Assembly (NCBI GenBank): GCA_023055425.1
Contig: JALGPY010000005.1
Coordinates: 4,551,501-4,615,500 of the forward strand
Source of the DNA: Linanthus parryae
Lineage: Eukaryota; Streptophyta; Magnoliopsida; Ericales; Polemoniaceae
Direction of reading: 5' to 3'
DNA: 64,000 nucleotides
Shown here: in pieces, positions 35,922 through 46,608 of the stretch
Numbering within the stretch: position 1 is the first letter of the stretch
Layout of the letters: every line of letters begins with the position of its first letter
Notes under the pieces: generated by a model
The model's input: the letters and a program-made list of their open reading frames with translations, nothing else
Databases searched by the model: none
What the model was told of the DNA's origin: nothing
Program-made: the position numbers and the translations under genes

Positions 35922-38900
35922 TCAAACTGGGCCTGGGCTGATGAGGCCCGTTACATCTTGTAACATAACTTTAGATGCCCAATGAGGCTCATTTTCGAAC
36001 CAGACTGAACTAATTGGGTTGAGAAGCTCAAACTTGGCATGCAAATGGGCCGCTTGGTTCCCGGTACGCCCGATGTAGTGGAAAACACATTTCTCGAAGT
36101 CTCGGGACAAGATCACCGCCTCGTGCAGTACATTACCAACTTCCGAGAACAATTGTTCATTTCCACTTCCCAGTCGGTCCATTTCTCTGATCAAAGCTAG
36201 ACCGTCCGTTTCAATTACCACTCTTCTCAAACCCAGTTCTTGCGCCATCTTCACACCATCTCGAATTGCTTGACCTTTTGCTGTCCTTGCTCTTGTACCG
36301 TATGGGATTCTCTTCGAGAAGCTTGCAACGAACCTCCCTTGGTGGTCTCTGATTACACCACCGGCCCCTGCGATTTTCCGATTGAAGTCCCACGCACCGT
36401 CAACATTGACTTTGAACTCGCCGAAATCTGGTGGTCTCCACTTCTGAGATGGTGGGATGGTGGTAGCAAGGGGTTTTGATGTAGCCAATTCAAACGCTTG
36501 TAGCTTCTCCACCGCTGATCTCATCAGATCTGAAGCCGTGACACCGCCGTTACTGAAAAGATGTCGATTTCTATTGCTCCCAACTTCGAAATACACATGC
36601 AGATAAGTTGGATCTTTCTCTCCTCCTTGCAAGTTAACACTTTGTCTTTAATCCAGCTGAAGAAATCTGTATTACTCGTGCTTAAATTTAACTCAGGGAA
36701 GGCAATTTTCCAGGTTTCCTTCGCTATGTGGCAACGGAGAAAAATATGGGTTTCGTGTTCCTTCGCTCTTCCACAAAGATTACAGAAGACTGGTAAGTTG
36801 ATATTACGCATAGCTAAATTCAACTTTGTTGGGAGAGCCCTTCTCCACCCTCTCAAGATGGGAAAAAGATGTCTCCGGGGGATTTTTATTTTTCAAAACT
36901 TGTTAAGCCACTCTTCTTCTTCTGCGTTTCCGCTGTTGCTTCTGTTTGTATGCGATTCCTGAGCTTGCTTTCTGGCAATCTGGTAGCCAGTTGAGACTGA
37001 GTAGATCCCTGAATCTGTAAAGTTCCACATCAAAAAATCTCTAGTTGGGGAACTTGAAAGGGGAATCTTACATATATCAACGATGTCAACTGGCCAAAAG
37101 AACTCGTCGAGTTTCTGCATATCCCACTCTGCTTGACCGGGAAGAATAAAATCTGCAACCAATAACTCGTTGCTTGGAGCCATGGTAATGGGTTTATATG
37201 GGAACTCTCGTGGCAGTCAGGGATCGCTAAATGCTTTCACATGGTTGCCTGAGCCAATCCCCCATCTTAAACCCTCGATGATGATGCTCTTGCTGGCCAT
37301 AATGCTCCTCCAGGTGTCAGAGCACTGAGAGGTGGCCTCAACTTGCAAAATGTCTAAACGATTGCAGTATTTTTTATGCAGAACTTGACTTAGCAGAGAA
37401 TCTTTATCACTAATAATTCGCCACAATTGTTTTCCCAACATTGCAAGGTTGAAAGCTTGAAGATCTTTAAAACCAATTCCACCCTCATCTTTATCTTGTT
37501 TGAGTTTGTCCCAAGCAATCCAATTAATCTTTTGATTTTCGCCTTCATGTCCCCAGAAAAACTTTCGGCTGAGTGTCTCCATTTTCTTGCAGATTGACTG
37601 AGGAATCTTGAAGCAGCTCATGGTGTAAGTTGGCACTGCTTGAGCAACCACTTTTATTAAGGTTTCACGACCTGCAAAAGAAAGTGAGCTACCTTTCCAC
37701 CCCTTAAACTTTGATGCAACTTTTTCATAAACAAAATTGAAATCAAAAGTTTTATTTTTCCCCAGTGAAGTAGGGAGGCCCAAATATCGATCGTGTGAAT
37801 CAACTAAGGACACTCCGAGCAAGCTGCTGAGAAGAGACTGTCTTTGTGGGGGAATATTGGCCGAGAACACCACTGCGCTTTTCTCCTTGTTTATTTTTTG
37901 ACCCGAAGCTTTCTCATAAATTTGTAATAACTGTAAAATATACTCCATCTCTTCTTCCTTAGCTTTAGAGAAACGAATGCTGTCATCGGCGAAGAACAGA
38001 TGACTTATAACTGGGCCGTTACGCGAGGCTTGTAGACCGGAGATCACACATTGGGCACAAGCTGACGTTAGTTTTCTCGAAAGAACTTCTCCACAAAGCA
38101 TGAATAGGTACGGTGAAAGAGGGCAACCTTGCCTCAAACCCCTCTCAGGTATGATATTTCCTACACAACGTCCTTCATAAGCAAAACAGAATCTCACCGT
38201 AGTGATACAGTCCATAACTAGGCTAATCCACTTGTTACCGAAGCCAAAACTCTCCATACAAGCACGCAAAAACTCCCATTCTACACGATCGTAAGCTTTA
38301 GACATATCAATCTTTAAAGCAAAGCTACCATATCTGTCCTTCTTACGATACTTCATTGTATGAAGAAGTTCGTAAGCGAGGAGAATATTATCGGAAATCA
38401 ATCTATTAGGGACAAAAGCACTTTGATAGACTGAGATAATTGAAGGGAGTACCTTTTTGAGCCTATTCGCCATCGTCTTCGTGACAATTTTGTAGATTAC
38501 GGAACAAAAACTTATGGGTCTGAGATCCGTGGGCTTCCTGACTTGCTTGACCTTTGGGAGAAGCGCAATAATTGTTTTGTTAAAATCGGCCATACTTGTT
38601 AGTCCGTTTAAAACATCGAGACATGTTTTCTCGACATCTTTTCCCACGACATTCCAATGAGTTTGGAAGAAAGTCGCGGGGAAACCATCGAAACCGGGCG
38701 CTTTGATGGGCTCCATTTGGTCAAGTGCACTTTTGACTTCACAACTGGTATATGGGTTATCGAGCATCATACGATTATCACCCATAAACAATAGGTGGAA
38801 TTTCCTGTAAAAGGGGATCCATTTCCTCCCTAGGGGGATTTTTCGATTTGAAAATTTCAGTAAAATAGGAAGAGAGAATAGAAACAATTTCAAGCTCAGT

Positions 38901-40055
38901 AGTGCACCACTGGCCGTTGGCGTCTTCGAGCCCTTTGAGTGCATTCATTGCTTTCCTGATTGTTGCCTTCCTATGAAAAAAGGCTGTATTTCTGTAACCC
39001 TTCTCCAACCATTGCACACGGCTCCGTTGAAGCCACAACTCTTCTTCTTTCAAGAGTAACTTATTTATTTCGGACTTAACTTCTGCAATATCGTTCCTTA
39101 CGGGACCGCTTCTTGCTAAGCTTTCAAGATGTACTAAACGACGCCGGAATTCGGCAACTGACCTCGTTATGTTGCCAACTTCCTTCCCTTCCCAATCTTT
39201 TAGGTCTGCTGCTAGATTGCTCAACTTGTCTTGTAACGGCAGTTGGCTCGGCATTCTCTGCCAACTGTTTTCAATCACCCCATTAATACTTTGGTACTGG
39301 TCCCAAACTGACTCATACTGAAACCTTCTGGGTTTGCGATGAGGAACTTCCGGGACATCCCATAAGAGTTGAACTGGGCAGTGATCCGATACAGTAGCAG
39401 TTAAGTGGTTAACTCTCCTTGAGGGGAAAAGGTTCATCCATTCAACCGTAGCTACAACACGATCAAGTCTTTCGTAAATAACTTCCCCATTCCGAGGATT
39501 GCTTTCCCACGTAAAGTCCTTGCCAACATAGCCCAAATCGAAAAGATTGAGGTCTTGGAGTACTTGACGAAACTGACTAGCACTTTGGTCGTCAAAACTC
39601 CTTCCACCACACTTCTCGTTAGCACTAACCATGGCATTGAAATCACCTAGAACACACCAAGGGAGGGTGTTATTACCTCTAATCCTCCGGAGAAGATCCC
39701 ATGAATGATGCCTTTCACGGGTGTCGGGATTTCCATAGAAACAAGTAAGCTGCCACGTTCTCCCCGATTCATCATCATTCACTAGGCAATCAATGTACCA
39801 AATAGAACTGGACTTAACAGTGACGTGGAGATGATCTCTCCACAAAAGAGCAAGACCCCCGCTTTTACCTCTGCTACTGAAAAAATTACCAACAAAACTT
39901 TGAAACTTACCACGGACTTTCTCCATCTCCTCCTTTGACGGCCTAGTTTCCATCAAGAAAATAAGGCCGGGGCATGAACTCCTCACCACATGGCGAAGAG
40001 CAAGAACATTACGAGGGTTGCCCAACCCTCGAATGTTCCAACTGATCATACTCAT
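35922..40055 (-). pseudogene. LINE ORF2: endonuclease, reverse transcriptase, RNase H
   Basis: Starts MSMISWNIRGLGNPRN at 40055; the start ATG overlaps the stop of ORF1 as ATGA. The apurinic-type endonuclease spans about 40055-39350 with the catalytic SDHCPV motif. A frameshift near 38790-38940 leads into the reverse transcriptase frame (38944-37217), with KAPGFDGFP, KIDMSKAYDRVEW, RQGCPLSPYLF and the active-site FADD. After further shifts come the zinc-binding RT region (37183-36524, CNLCGRAKEHETHIFLRC) and RNase H (36632-35922, FKVNVDGAWD, ETDG, GRTGNQAAHLHAK). At least three frameshifts break it. An intact copy would nick DNA and copy its own RNA at the target. Confidence 0.9.
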
Positions 40056-41278
40056 TGGGGTAAGGCGGACCGGTCCCCGGTCTCCGCCTTGTCAGAGAGA
40101 ATTGTACCATCAATAGAGTTGTTGTTGCTATCACCATTTGGAACTGTGCCCACTGGATAGGTTAATTGACGGACTTTTTTGTTTGTAAAGTTCTCCATAG
40201 CTGTTTTGTGGGGTGAGGGGCTAAAATATGTGGTGGAGCCCTTTCTTTTTGCTAGATCTTGATTAAGGTTGTTGACCCGTGCCATCACCGAACCTTTGAT
40301 TTGTCCCGTCACACTGTCAGCTACCTCTCCCGCAAACTTAGTTATTGCCTCCAGTTGACTTTGTGTGACATTTGATTCTTCAAGGACCCGGGCTGAATTG
40401 TGTTGTTGCATATTGCTGGGCTCATCTGCTAGTGGATTCTGATACATGGTAATCTCCTTCCCGTTTGCCGTCCGATCACCTTCAACCCCCAAATCTTCAT
40501 CCATCAAATGGTTATTCTTGTCCCCCACCAATACCTCTTCATGGGTTTCAGGGTGGACATCTGTGTCTCCCCCTCCTCCCTCCGGGGCAGTATATTATTC
40601 TCCGCTTTCATCCTTTTTTGGAGATCTACGAATAGCAGGATGAAAAAGAAGAAAAGGGCCGTAACCTTTTTCTACGGTCGTTTTATCCACTTCTGTGAAT
40701 GCATCACAATCACCACCTTCATGGGTAATTGACCCACAACAGCAACAAACAGAAGGGATTCGTTCAAAATGAAATTCCAGCCATATACGCTTACCACGAA
40801 TATTAATATGAGTACCCCTGGGTATAGGTTCTGATAAGGGCAAACGGATCCTAACCCTATCGTAATTGCCATCGTCCTCTTCACTGTAAATCCGATTGTC
40901 GGAGTCCACAACTTCACAGATACTTGACCCAATCTTCCTAGCAGTATTTTCGTTAACATACTGAATAGGAAGACCGAGGATCTGAATCCATACTTCGTAG
41001 TCTTGGAAGGTAACGTTCTTTACTGGTTCACCAAGCTTCCAGGGTTTCAGCAGAAGAACTTTTCTGTTAAAGAGCCACGACCCTCCAGCCGCTACACGAG
41101 TGTTGCCTGATCTGGAAAAGCAAACAGGAAGGTGTTGAAATCAACTTCCAAGATGTTGATCTTGTCGCCGTTGGTCCAGATACCCCCAAGATGATCCAGC
41201 CTGGTCACAGTACTCTTCTTCGAAGACCAAAGTCTGACTCTCCTTTTCCGTGTACTCGATGGGATCCCTTGAGGCCAT
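40052..41278 (-). pseudogene. LINE ORF1: RNA-binding protein with CCHC knuckle
   Basis: Probable start MASRDPIEYTEKES at 41278. The frame shifts at least twice (near 41200 and near 41105) before the DUF4283-like part, and again or by a stop near 40595. The middle frame (about 41090-40595) has the plant LINE ORF1 order: WLFNRKVLLLKPW, then VWIQILGLPIQY, then the zf-CCHC_4 knuckle CCCCGSITHEGGDC. The C-terminal frame (40531-40052) is polar and ends one base into the ORF2 start. Confidence 0.8.
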
Positions 41279-41409
41279 TGACGCCGCTGTTTGATCTGAG
41301 AAGACGACTGCGCCCGTAGCGTTTCTACTCCGACAAAACCGGAGCACTCACAAACTAGCTGTTTCGCCAAAAATGTTTTTTACCCTTTACTATTTTGTAT
41401 GGTAGTGAG

Positions 41410-41987
41410 TAGGGTGAGCACATACCAGTTTGGGCGTGTTTTGTCGAAAAATTCGTTCCAACCTAATATGTGCGGGTTGGAGAATGTGTTCAACCCAAAC
41501 TCAATCAAGTGTTCGTGATACCCAAAATCAAATATAATTTATTGACTCGGCACGATTTGTACCAACTTGAACAAGTTGTTAAACTTCAAAAAGTATTTGT
41601 AAATTATGGATTTGACTAAAAGAAATTGACGATGTGTAAACATAAATTTTGTTATTGAAAATTTAACATGGTTTGCTAGCAAATATTGGTAATTTGAGAA
41701 GCACAACTTGGGAAATCAACTAAAACTCTTCTCTGAGCTAACAAAATTTATTTTTTGCACTATGTATGTAGCTAAAATATTTATTTTGTTACGTGAAATT
41801 TGAAGCGGACTGGTTCGATTTTAAATGATTTTCTCAACTCGAAAATAATGATCAACCAAAATTAATTCCAATTTGCAATTTTCTTAATCGTAACCAATCA
41901 ACTAGTATGAACGAGTCTTTAATTCTGACCAGTTTGACGCGGACCGATTTGAGGTGTTTGATTTAAGCGAGTTTTGCTCACCTCCAA
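41410..41987. mobile_element. hAT-like non-autonomous element
   Basis: Termini TAGGGTGAGCA and TGCTCACCTCCAA are imperfect inverted repeats. The flanks GTAGTGAG and GTAGAGAA match at 6 of 8 positions. No coding capacity. Confidence 0.45.
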
Positions 41988-41998
41988 GTAGAGAAGTA

Positions 41999-42255
41999 CC
42001 ACTCCGTCCCAGCTCAAACGCACCATTTGACTTTTTCCACCCGTAACTGGGTCACTTGACCCGCTAATTTGGATCCCAAAATGATATAATTTTTTGATAA
42101 TTTTTTTATTGTCTTGTAGAATAGGAGTTACTTTACAACACCTCGAAAAAATTATCTAAAAATTACAAAATTTTGCTATCCAAATTATCGGATCAAAGTG
42201 ACCTAGTGAATAGTGGTAAAAGTTTGAATGGTGCAAAAGAGGTGGGACGGAGTGG
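41999..42255. mobile_element. Stowaway-like fold-back MITE, copy B
   Basis: 257 bp between TA dinucleotides (41997-41998, 42256-42257), ends CCACTCCGTCCCA and TGGGACGGAGTGG. Inverted pairing extends through most of the element, including TTGGATCCCAAAATGATATA on one arm against the opposite arm. Confidence 0.85.
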
Positions 42256-42724
42256 TAGTACTAGATGAGATGAAAGTGGGAGTAGTAGTAATTGCAAAAC
42301 GGCGCAGTAGGTGATTTCTTCACCAACTCCCCACATTCTCTATTTAAGTTCACCGAACACCCCCCACCACTCTCAAGTCTCATGTGTACACCCACATGCT
42401 TTTTGCAGAGAGCCCCTACTAATTTACTCTTAATTGTGGGCCTACTTGCAAATTTATTAATCTTTTATTCCTAAATGACAGATCTTTTTTTGAGAGACCT
42501 AAATGACAAATCTAAGTAGCAGGAATAAACTAATACTACTACTACTAATAATCAAATCATAAGGGCCCCTACTTTGCAAACAAATGGGATAAGACAAATA
42601 GATACCAAGTTACACCTTTTAGTGCCCAATGATTTGATTTCCCTCCTAATTGGAATCAGATTTGCTAAAAATTGACCCTCTTGTCCATTTGATTCGACAC
42701 TCTTAGCCCCCACTCTACTCCTTA
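42256..42724. other. Spacer between two fold-back MITEs, no gene
   Basis: No gene, RNA or repeat recognised apart from short TAC runs near 42533-42546. Confidence 0.5.
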
Positions 42725-42982
42725 CCACTCTGTCCCAGCTCTTTCTACCCAAACTGACTTTTGTCACTATTCACTTGGTCACTTTGACCTGTTGATTTGA
42801 ATAGCAAGCCGATTCAATTTTTCGATAATTTTTTTATGGTATTGTAAAGTAAAAGTTTCTCTATAATACGGTGAAAAAATTATCAAAAAATCGTATTATT
42901 TTGCTATTAAAATCATCCGGTCAAAGTGACCCAGATACGAGTCAAAAAGTCAGCTTGGGTAGAAAGAGCTGGGACGGAGTGG
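42725..42982. mobile_element. Stowaway-like fold-back MITE, copy C
   Basis: 258 bp, TA duplications at 42723-42724 and 42983-42984, ends CCACTCTGTCCCAGCTC and GAGCTGGGACGGAGTGG. Long hairpin as in copies B and D. Confidence 0.88.
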
Positions 42983-43013
42983 TACTTCATGCATACCCCA
43001 ACGCCATTTTAGT

Positions 43014-43447
43014 TAGGGATGAGCAAGTGTCTGTCAATTTGTCTTGGTATGTAAATCGGCTTGATCCATGATGGATTGAGAAATACAGATCCATCAAATC
43101 CGATTTGTCAAACCGTTTATATTTATAAGTACGTTGCTTTTACTAATGTCATCGATATTAATTGTTCATATGTTAATTTCTACCTAGTAAAGGTATTACA
43201 GATTCTTGTAGGACTGAAATTTTTGAGTATACAAAGGACGATGTTTAATAATTAACCAAAAAGTATACAAAATGATAATTGTGTATTAGTTTTTAATGTA
43301 TTAGTTGAATATATTTGAAAATAATTTATAATTATTTGCAATCCGCGAATCCAATAATGGGATCAAACTAGATTTTCTCCAATCCGAAGCGCGGATCGGA
43401 TTTAAATCAACCCTGATCCAGATCAATTTGATCTGTGCGCACCCCTA
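43014..43447. mobile_element. hAT-like non-autonomous element, 434 bp
   Basis: Termini TAGGGATGAGCA and TGCGCACCCCTA with 8-bp duplications ATTTTAGT and ATTCTAGT (43006-43013, 43448-43455; 7 of 8 match). The interior is AT-rich and non-coding. Confidence 0.75.
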
Positions 43448-43869
43448 ATTCTAGTCTCACGGGTTCCATCAGTGCGATATAAATCATTCAAATTTCATCG
43501 TACGTTGTCATTCTATTCAGCGTCATAGTTCTTGTCAACCCGAATGATATAACTTATCGCTAAGCTAACAGATTAGTGCGTGTGTTAATATAATTCAAAA
43601 TGATCCCCACTTGGAACGTCGTCGACACTGTCAAACAAATGAGAAGTATATCCGAATTTTCTTTGACTATTTTGTCAAATTTTATGAGAGTTTTGGCCAA
43701 TCCTATACCTCTCGATTTCTTCTCATCCACACAGCTCTATAGTATTTTTTGATAAAAGTTAAGAATTAATACCAATAGCCAGGTAAAGTAGACAGTACGA
43801 CAACATAATTGAAGATAAACAAGTTGAGAGAGGAGACATGAGATACATAAGTCAAAAGATAGCTAGCAC

Positions 43870-44073
43870 CAGGGGCGGATCTATGTTGAGATTGGTGGGG
43901 GCTATAGTCTCTGCTCAATTTTCAAAATTTGTAATTTTATTCATAGTTTTCACATTAATTATAGAAATAACAATTATTTCTATAATTTATAATTTAGCCT
44001 CCACTCATTTATCTATATTTGTCTAATTTTGACTATGATTCCCCACTCCAACAAAGTCATGAGTTCGCCCTTG
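43870..44073. mobile_element. hAT-like MITE, 204 bp
   Basis: Termini CAGGGGCGGATCTATG and CATGAGTTCGCCCTTG, with a perfect 8-bp duplication GCTAGCAC (43862-43869, 44074-44081). Length and duplication are typical of hAT MITEs. Confidence 0.88.
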
Positions 44074-44259
44074 GCTAGCACCATTTGACTATCTCGACTG
44101 CTGGAGCATATTCTTCCTACACCTAAATCACCTGCGGGAGTGATGCCCCCTCCTTGAAATTTTAGGTGATCGACCTACTCTTTTTCTTGAGGGGCCTTCG
44201 AAAATAAATAAATAGCAAGATTGGTTGCTACTGGTCTAATAGATGAGTAATTATTACTT

Positions 44260-44420
44260 GCTCCAAGAACATATATGACGTGGTGCTCTAATCAATACAT
44301 CACAGGACACGTCAGGAGCATGTAGGAATTCACTTTCTTTTTTCTGCCACTCATTCTCTTTCTTTCTGACGTATTATGTGCTGTATTGATTAGAGCACTA
44401 CGTGTGATTGCTCTTAGAGC
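44260..44420. mobile_element. Fold-back MITE-like element, unclassified
   Basis: Arms GTGGTGCTCTAATCAATACA and TGTATTGATTAGAGCACTAC pair almost perfectly, and the outer ends GCTCCAAGAACA and TTGCTCTTAGAGC pair imperfectly. No convincing target duplication. Confidence 0.6.
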
Positions 44421-44652
44421 AAACAAAAATTTCTCCTAATAGAGTCCACCACTAGCTCCTCAATGTATGTACATCGATAACGACCTGAAAAAAATATATA
44501 ATAATAATTAGAACTTTGTGTAATTTCATAGATGTATTATGTATATATAATAATTATGTTATTGACTATTTTCAAAAAAATAAATAAAAATTATGTTATT
44601 GACCTTGGTGAAATTGAGAAATAGTTTGGGAAAGTACTTTAGGTTTGTTGTT

Positions 44653-44720
44653 GTGGTAGTGATGGGGTAGTAGTTCTACAAGGAAAGTGGTAGTGATGGG
44701 GTAGTAGTTCTACAAGGAAA
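44653..44720. repeat. 34-bp perfect tandem duplication
   Basis: Two identical adjacent units beginning GTGGTAGTGATGGGGTAG. Confidence 0.95.
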
Positions 44721-45084
44721 GAGGACCAGTGGGGGGAAGAAGCCAGCTGTGTAGCAACCTCTATCTATTTGTTCAGCTTCAGCAGACAACATACCTCCAC
44801 ACAGTAAAAGCCGAAAAGCCAAAGTCCACCACCCCCAGCTTATTTGCCCTTCTTGTCCTCTTCCTGCGAGCTTAACCCATGGCTTATTTTCTTTTACCGA
44901 AAAGCCCGGCTTTCCCACTTCCCGCGTGACTCTCCCTCTGTCTCCCTCCCCTACGTGGCAACCCTCTCCTCTCCCTTTATGCCTTCCAGCATTCATCATC
45001 ATACCCCTGTTATACTTCCACATAATTTCTCAAATGACCCCCTGTCTCTTCATTTCATATTTTCGCCTCTCCCACTAATTGTTA

Positions 45085-45340
45085 CCAGTCTGTCCCAGCT
45101 CTTTCTTCCCAATTTGACTTTTGTCACTATTCACTTGATCACTATGACCCAGTGATTAAATAGCAAACCGATGTAATTTTTTGATAACTTTTTCATGACG
45201 TTATAGAGTAAAAGTTGTTCTATAATATGGTGAAAAACTTATCAAAAAGTCGTATTATTTTACCATCCAAAGCACCTGGTTAAAGTGACCAAGATACGAG
45301 TCAAAAAAACAGATGGGAAGAAAGAGCTGGGAGGGACTGG
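45085..45340. mobile_element. Stowaway-like fold-back MITE, copy D
   Basis: 256 bp between TA dinucleotides, ends CCAGTCTGTCCCAGCTC and GAGCTGGGAGGGACTGG, with a long hairpin. Close to copy C in sequence. Confidence 0.88.
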
Positions 45341-45560
45341 TATGTGCACAACCATTGTCAAGCAACCCGGTAAATGGTGTAGAATTGTGTACGCACTCCT
45401 TCAAAGTTGAATCATAGATTGCTGCGAAACGACATGCATGTCATGAAAATTACTAAAATTCATACAACAATCACTTCATCGACGCGTCAATTGATTTAAA
45501 ATAAAAATAGAAACACATATTCATTCGCCTGGAAATAACACAAAATTAGGAAGAGAAATG

Positions 45561-46113
45561 GGGTAAAAGACACTTTCATTCCCTTAAGTTTTACACAATG
45601 GCACTCTTACTCTTCCAAAGAAACGACACCCTTACTCTCTTAGTAGGTCAAACTTCAGGACACTTACATTCAGGGGCCGATCATGATTCGTGGCTCACTG
45701 TGGGCTAAAATTAAGAGAGCGAACATTTCAAAAAAAAAAGCTACTAGTAAGGTACTATTATGTAATTTTAGTGGGAGATAAAATGTATACTACAGAAAAA
45801 ATATAAGGTAAAATTATAATTTGAAAATTGAGTGGAAGCTATATACTATAGGCCCCATAATTGTATATGTGGATCTACCCTTTGCTTACATACATCCATT
45901 GTGTCATTCCATGATCTAAGACAGGAAAATTGGGCCAAGAGACCAGAACTAGTGTGACTGACATATCTCCATCCCCAGAACCAGAACCAGAACTAGTATG
46001 TCATATTCAGGCATACTGAAGGCGAAAGTGTTACTACTATTTCCCAAGCTAAACAGGGTGGAAGTGTCTTTCTTTCAAACCTGAGGTGGAGGGGGTCAAA
46101 GTGTATATTACCC
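45561..46113. mobile_element. MULE-type MITE with a nested hAT-like MITE
   Basis: Left end GGGTAAAAGACACTTTCA and right end CAAAGTGTATATTACCC are related to the 57685-57958 family, and the interior has the same CACTCTTAC / GAAAGTGT sub-units. Flanks AGAGAAATG and TAAATATAA do not match, so the target duplication is lost or one edge is wrong. The element at 45671-45884 sits inside. Confidence 0.65.
45671..45884. mobile_element. hAT-like MITE, 214 bp, nested
   Basis: Termini CAGGGGCCGATC and GGATCTACCCTTTG, 8-bp duplications CTTACATT and CTTACATA (45663-45670, 45885-45892). Same terminus type as 43870-44073. Confidence 0.8.
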
Positions 46114-46330
46114 TAAATATAATACGAGCACGTGGTCCTAGTCCCGATCACGGCAAAGCCGAAGCTCGCTTAGCTGTCAACCCGACCGAACAAAACAAAT
46201 GCGGCAAACCCGACCCGATACCCCATAGTCCACCGACCTTTGTCTCTAGTAATAACAATAGTAGTAGTACCACACACTACCACTGTACCAGTAGTAGCAG
46301 TTTTCATCTTCTCTGAGAAGCCAAGAAAAA

Positions 46331-46372
46331 GCCAGAAGCCAGAAGCCAGAAGCCAGAACCAGAAGCAGAAGT
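46331..46372. repeat. Short tandem repeat (GCCAGAA)n
   Basis: Four GCCAGAA-type units and degenerate continuations, about 240 bp upstream of the LRR gene start. Confidence 0.85.
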
Positions 46373-46560
46373 TGCAGAAAGCTTCACGGGGAAGAAGAAC
46401 AAGAAGAAGGTCAACATTACTTTCTCCCCAAGCTACCCTCTCTCTCTCTCCCATGAACATCGAACTTCGAAGCTGTCTCCATTAAAAGCCTTCACAAGCC
46501 ACCATTTCACCCCTTCACGGAAAAGCAAAATAAGCCAGCTCAATCCCCAATCCCCCACCC

Positions 46561-46567
46561 TATAAAA
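46561..46567 (+). promoter_or_regulatory. TATA box of the LRR gene
   Basis: TATAAAA in a C-rich context, 42 bp before the ATG at 46609. This implies a leader of only about 10-20 bases, short but possible. No better TATA box is nearer or more strongly placed. Confidence 0.6.
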
Positions 46568-46608
46568 CCCCCAATTCCCAAAACCCTAATCACCCACCGC
46601 AATCCAAA

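Larger units (their letters stand above)
35897..41366 (-). mobile_element. L1-type LINE, about 5.5 kb, near full length but decayed
   Basis: Inserted near the end of a MITE with a 15-bp duplication CCAAAAGTGTTTTTT / CCAAAAATGTTTTTT (35880-35894 and 41367-41381, one mismatch). The T run at 35889-35896 is the poly(A) tail read from the + strand. ORF1 and ORF2 are both recognisable on the - strand with endonuclease, reverse transcriptase, zinc-binding region and RNase H in order. Several frameshifts show that it can no longer move by itself. Confidence 0.92.
35372..41385. mobile_element. MULE-type MITE interrupted by a LINE
   Basis: The two halves are 35372-35894 and 41367-41385. Left end GGGAAAAAGACACTCTCACC and right end TGTTTTTTACCC are inverted repeats of the GGGTAAAAGACAC family. 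Perfect 9-bp duplications TTTACTATT lie at 35363-35371 and 41386-41394, which proves that the halves belong together. The interior is made of variants of a unit like CACTTTCACCCCTT in direct and inverted order, without coding capacity. Confidence 0.88.

Noticed and set aside
44676..45023. 115-codon frame on the - strand
   Set aside because: Low-complexity composition, overlaps a tandem duplication and has no domain.
46086..46485. Overlapping short frames before the LRR gene
   Set aside because: Promoter-proximal repeats (GCCAGAA) and simple sequence; no conserved feature.
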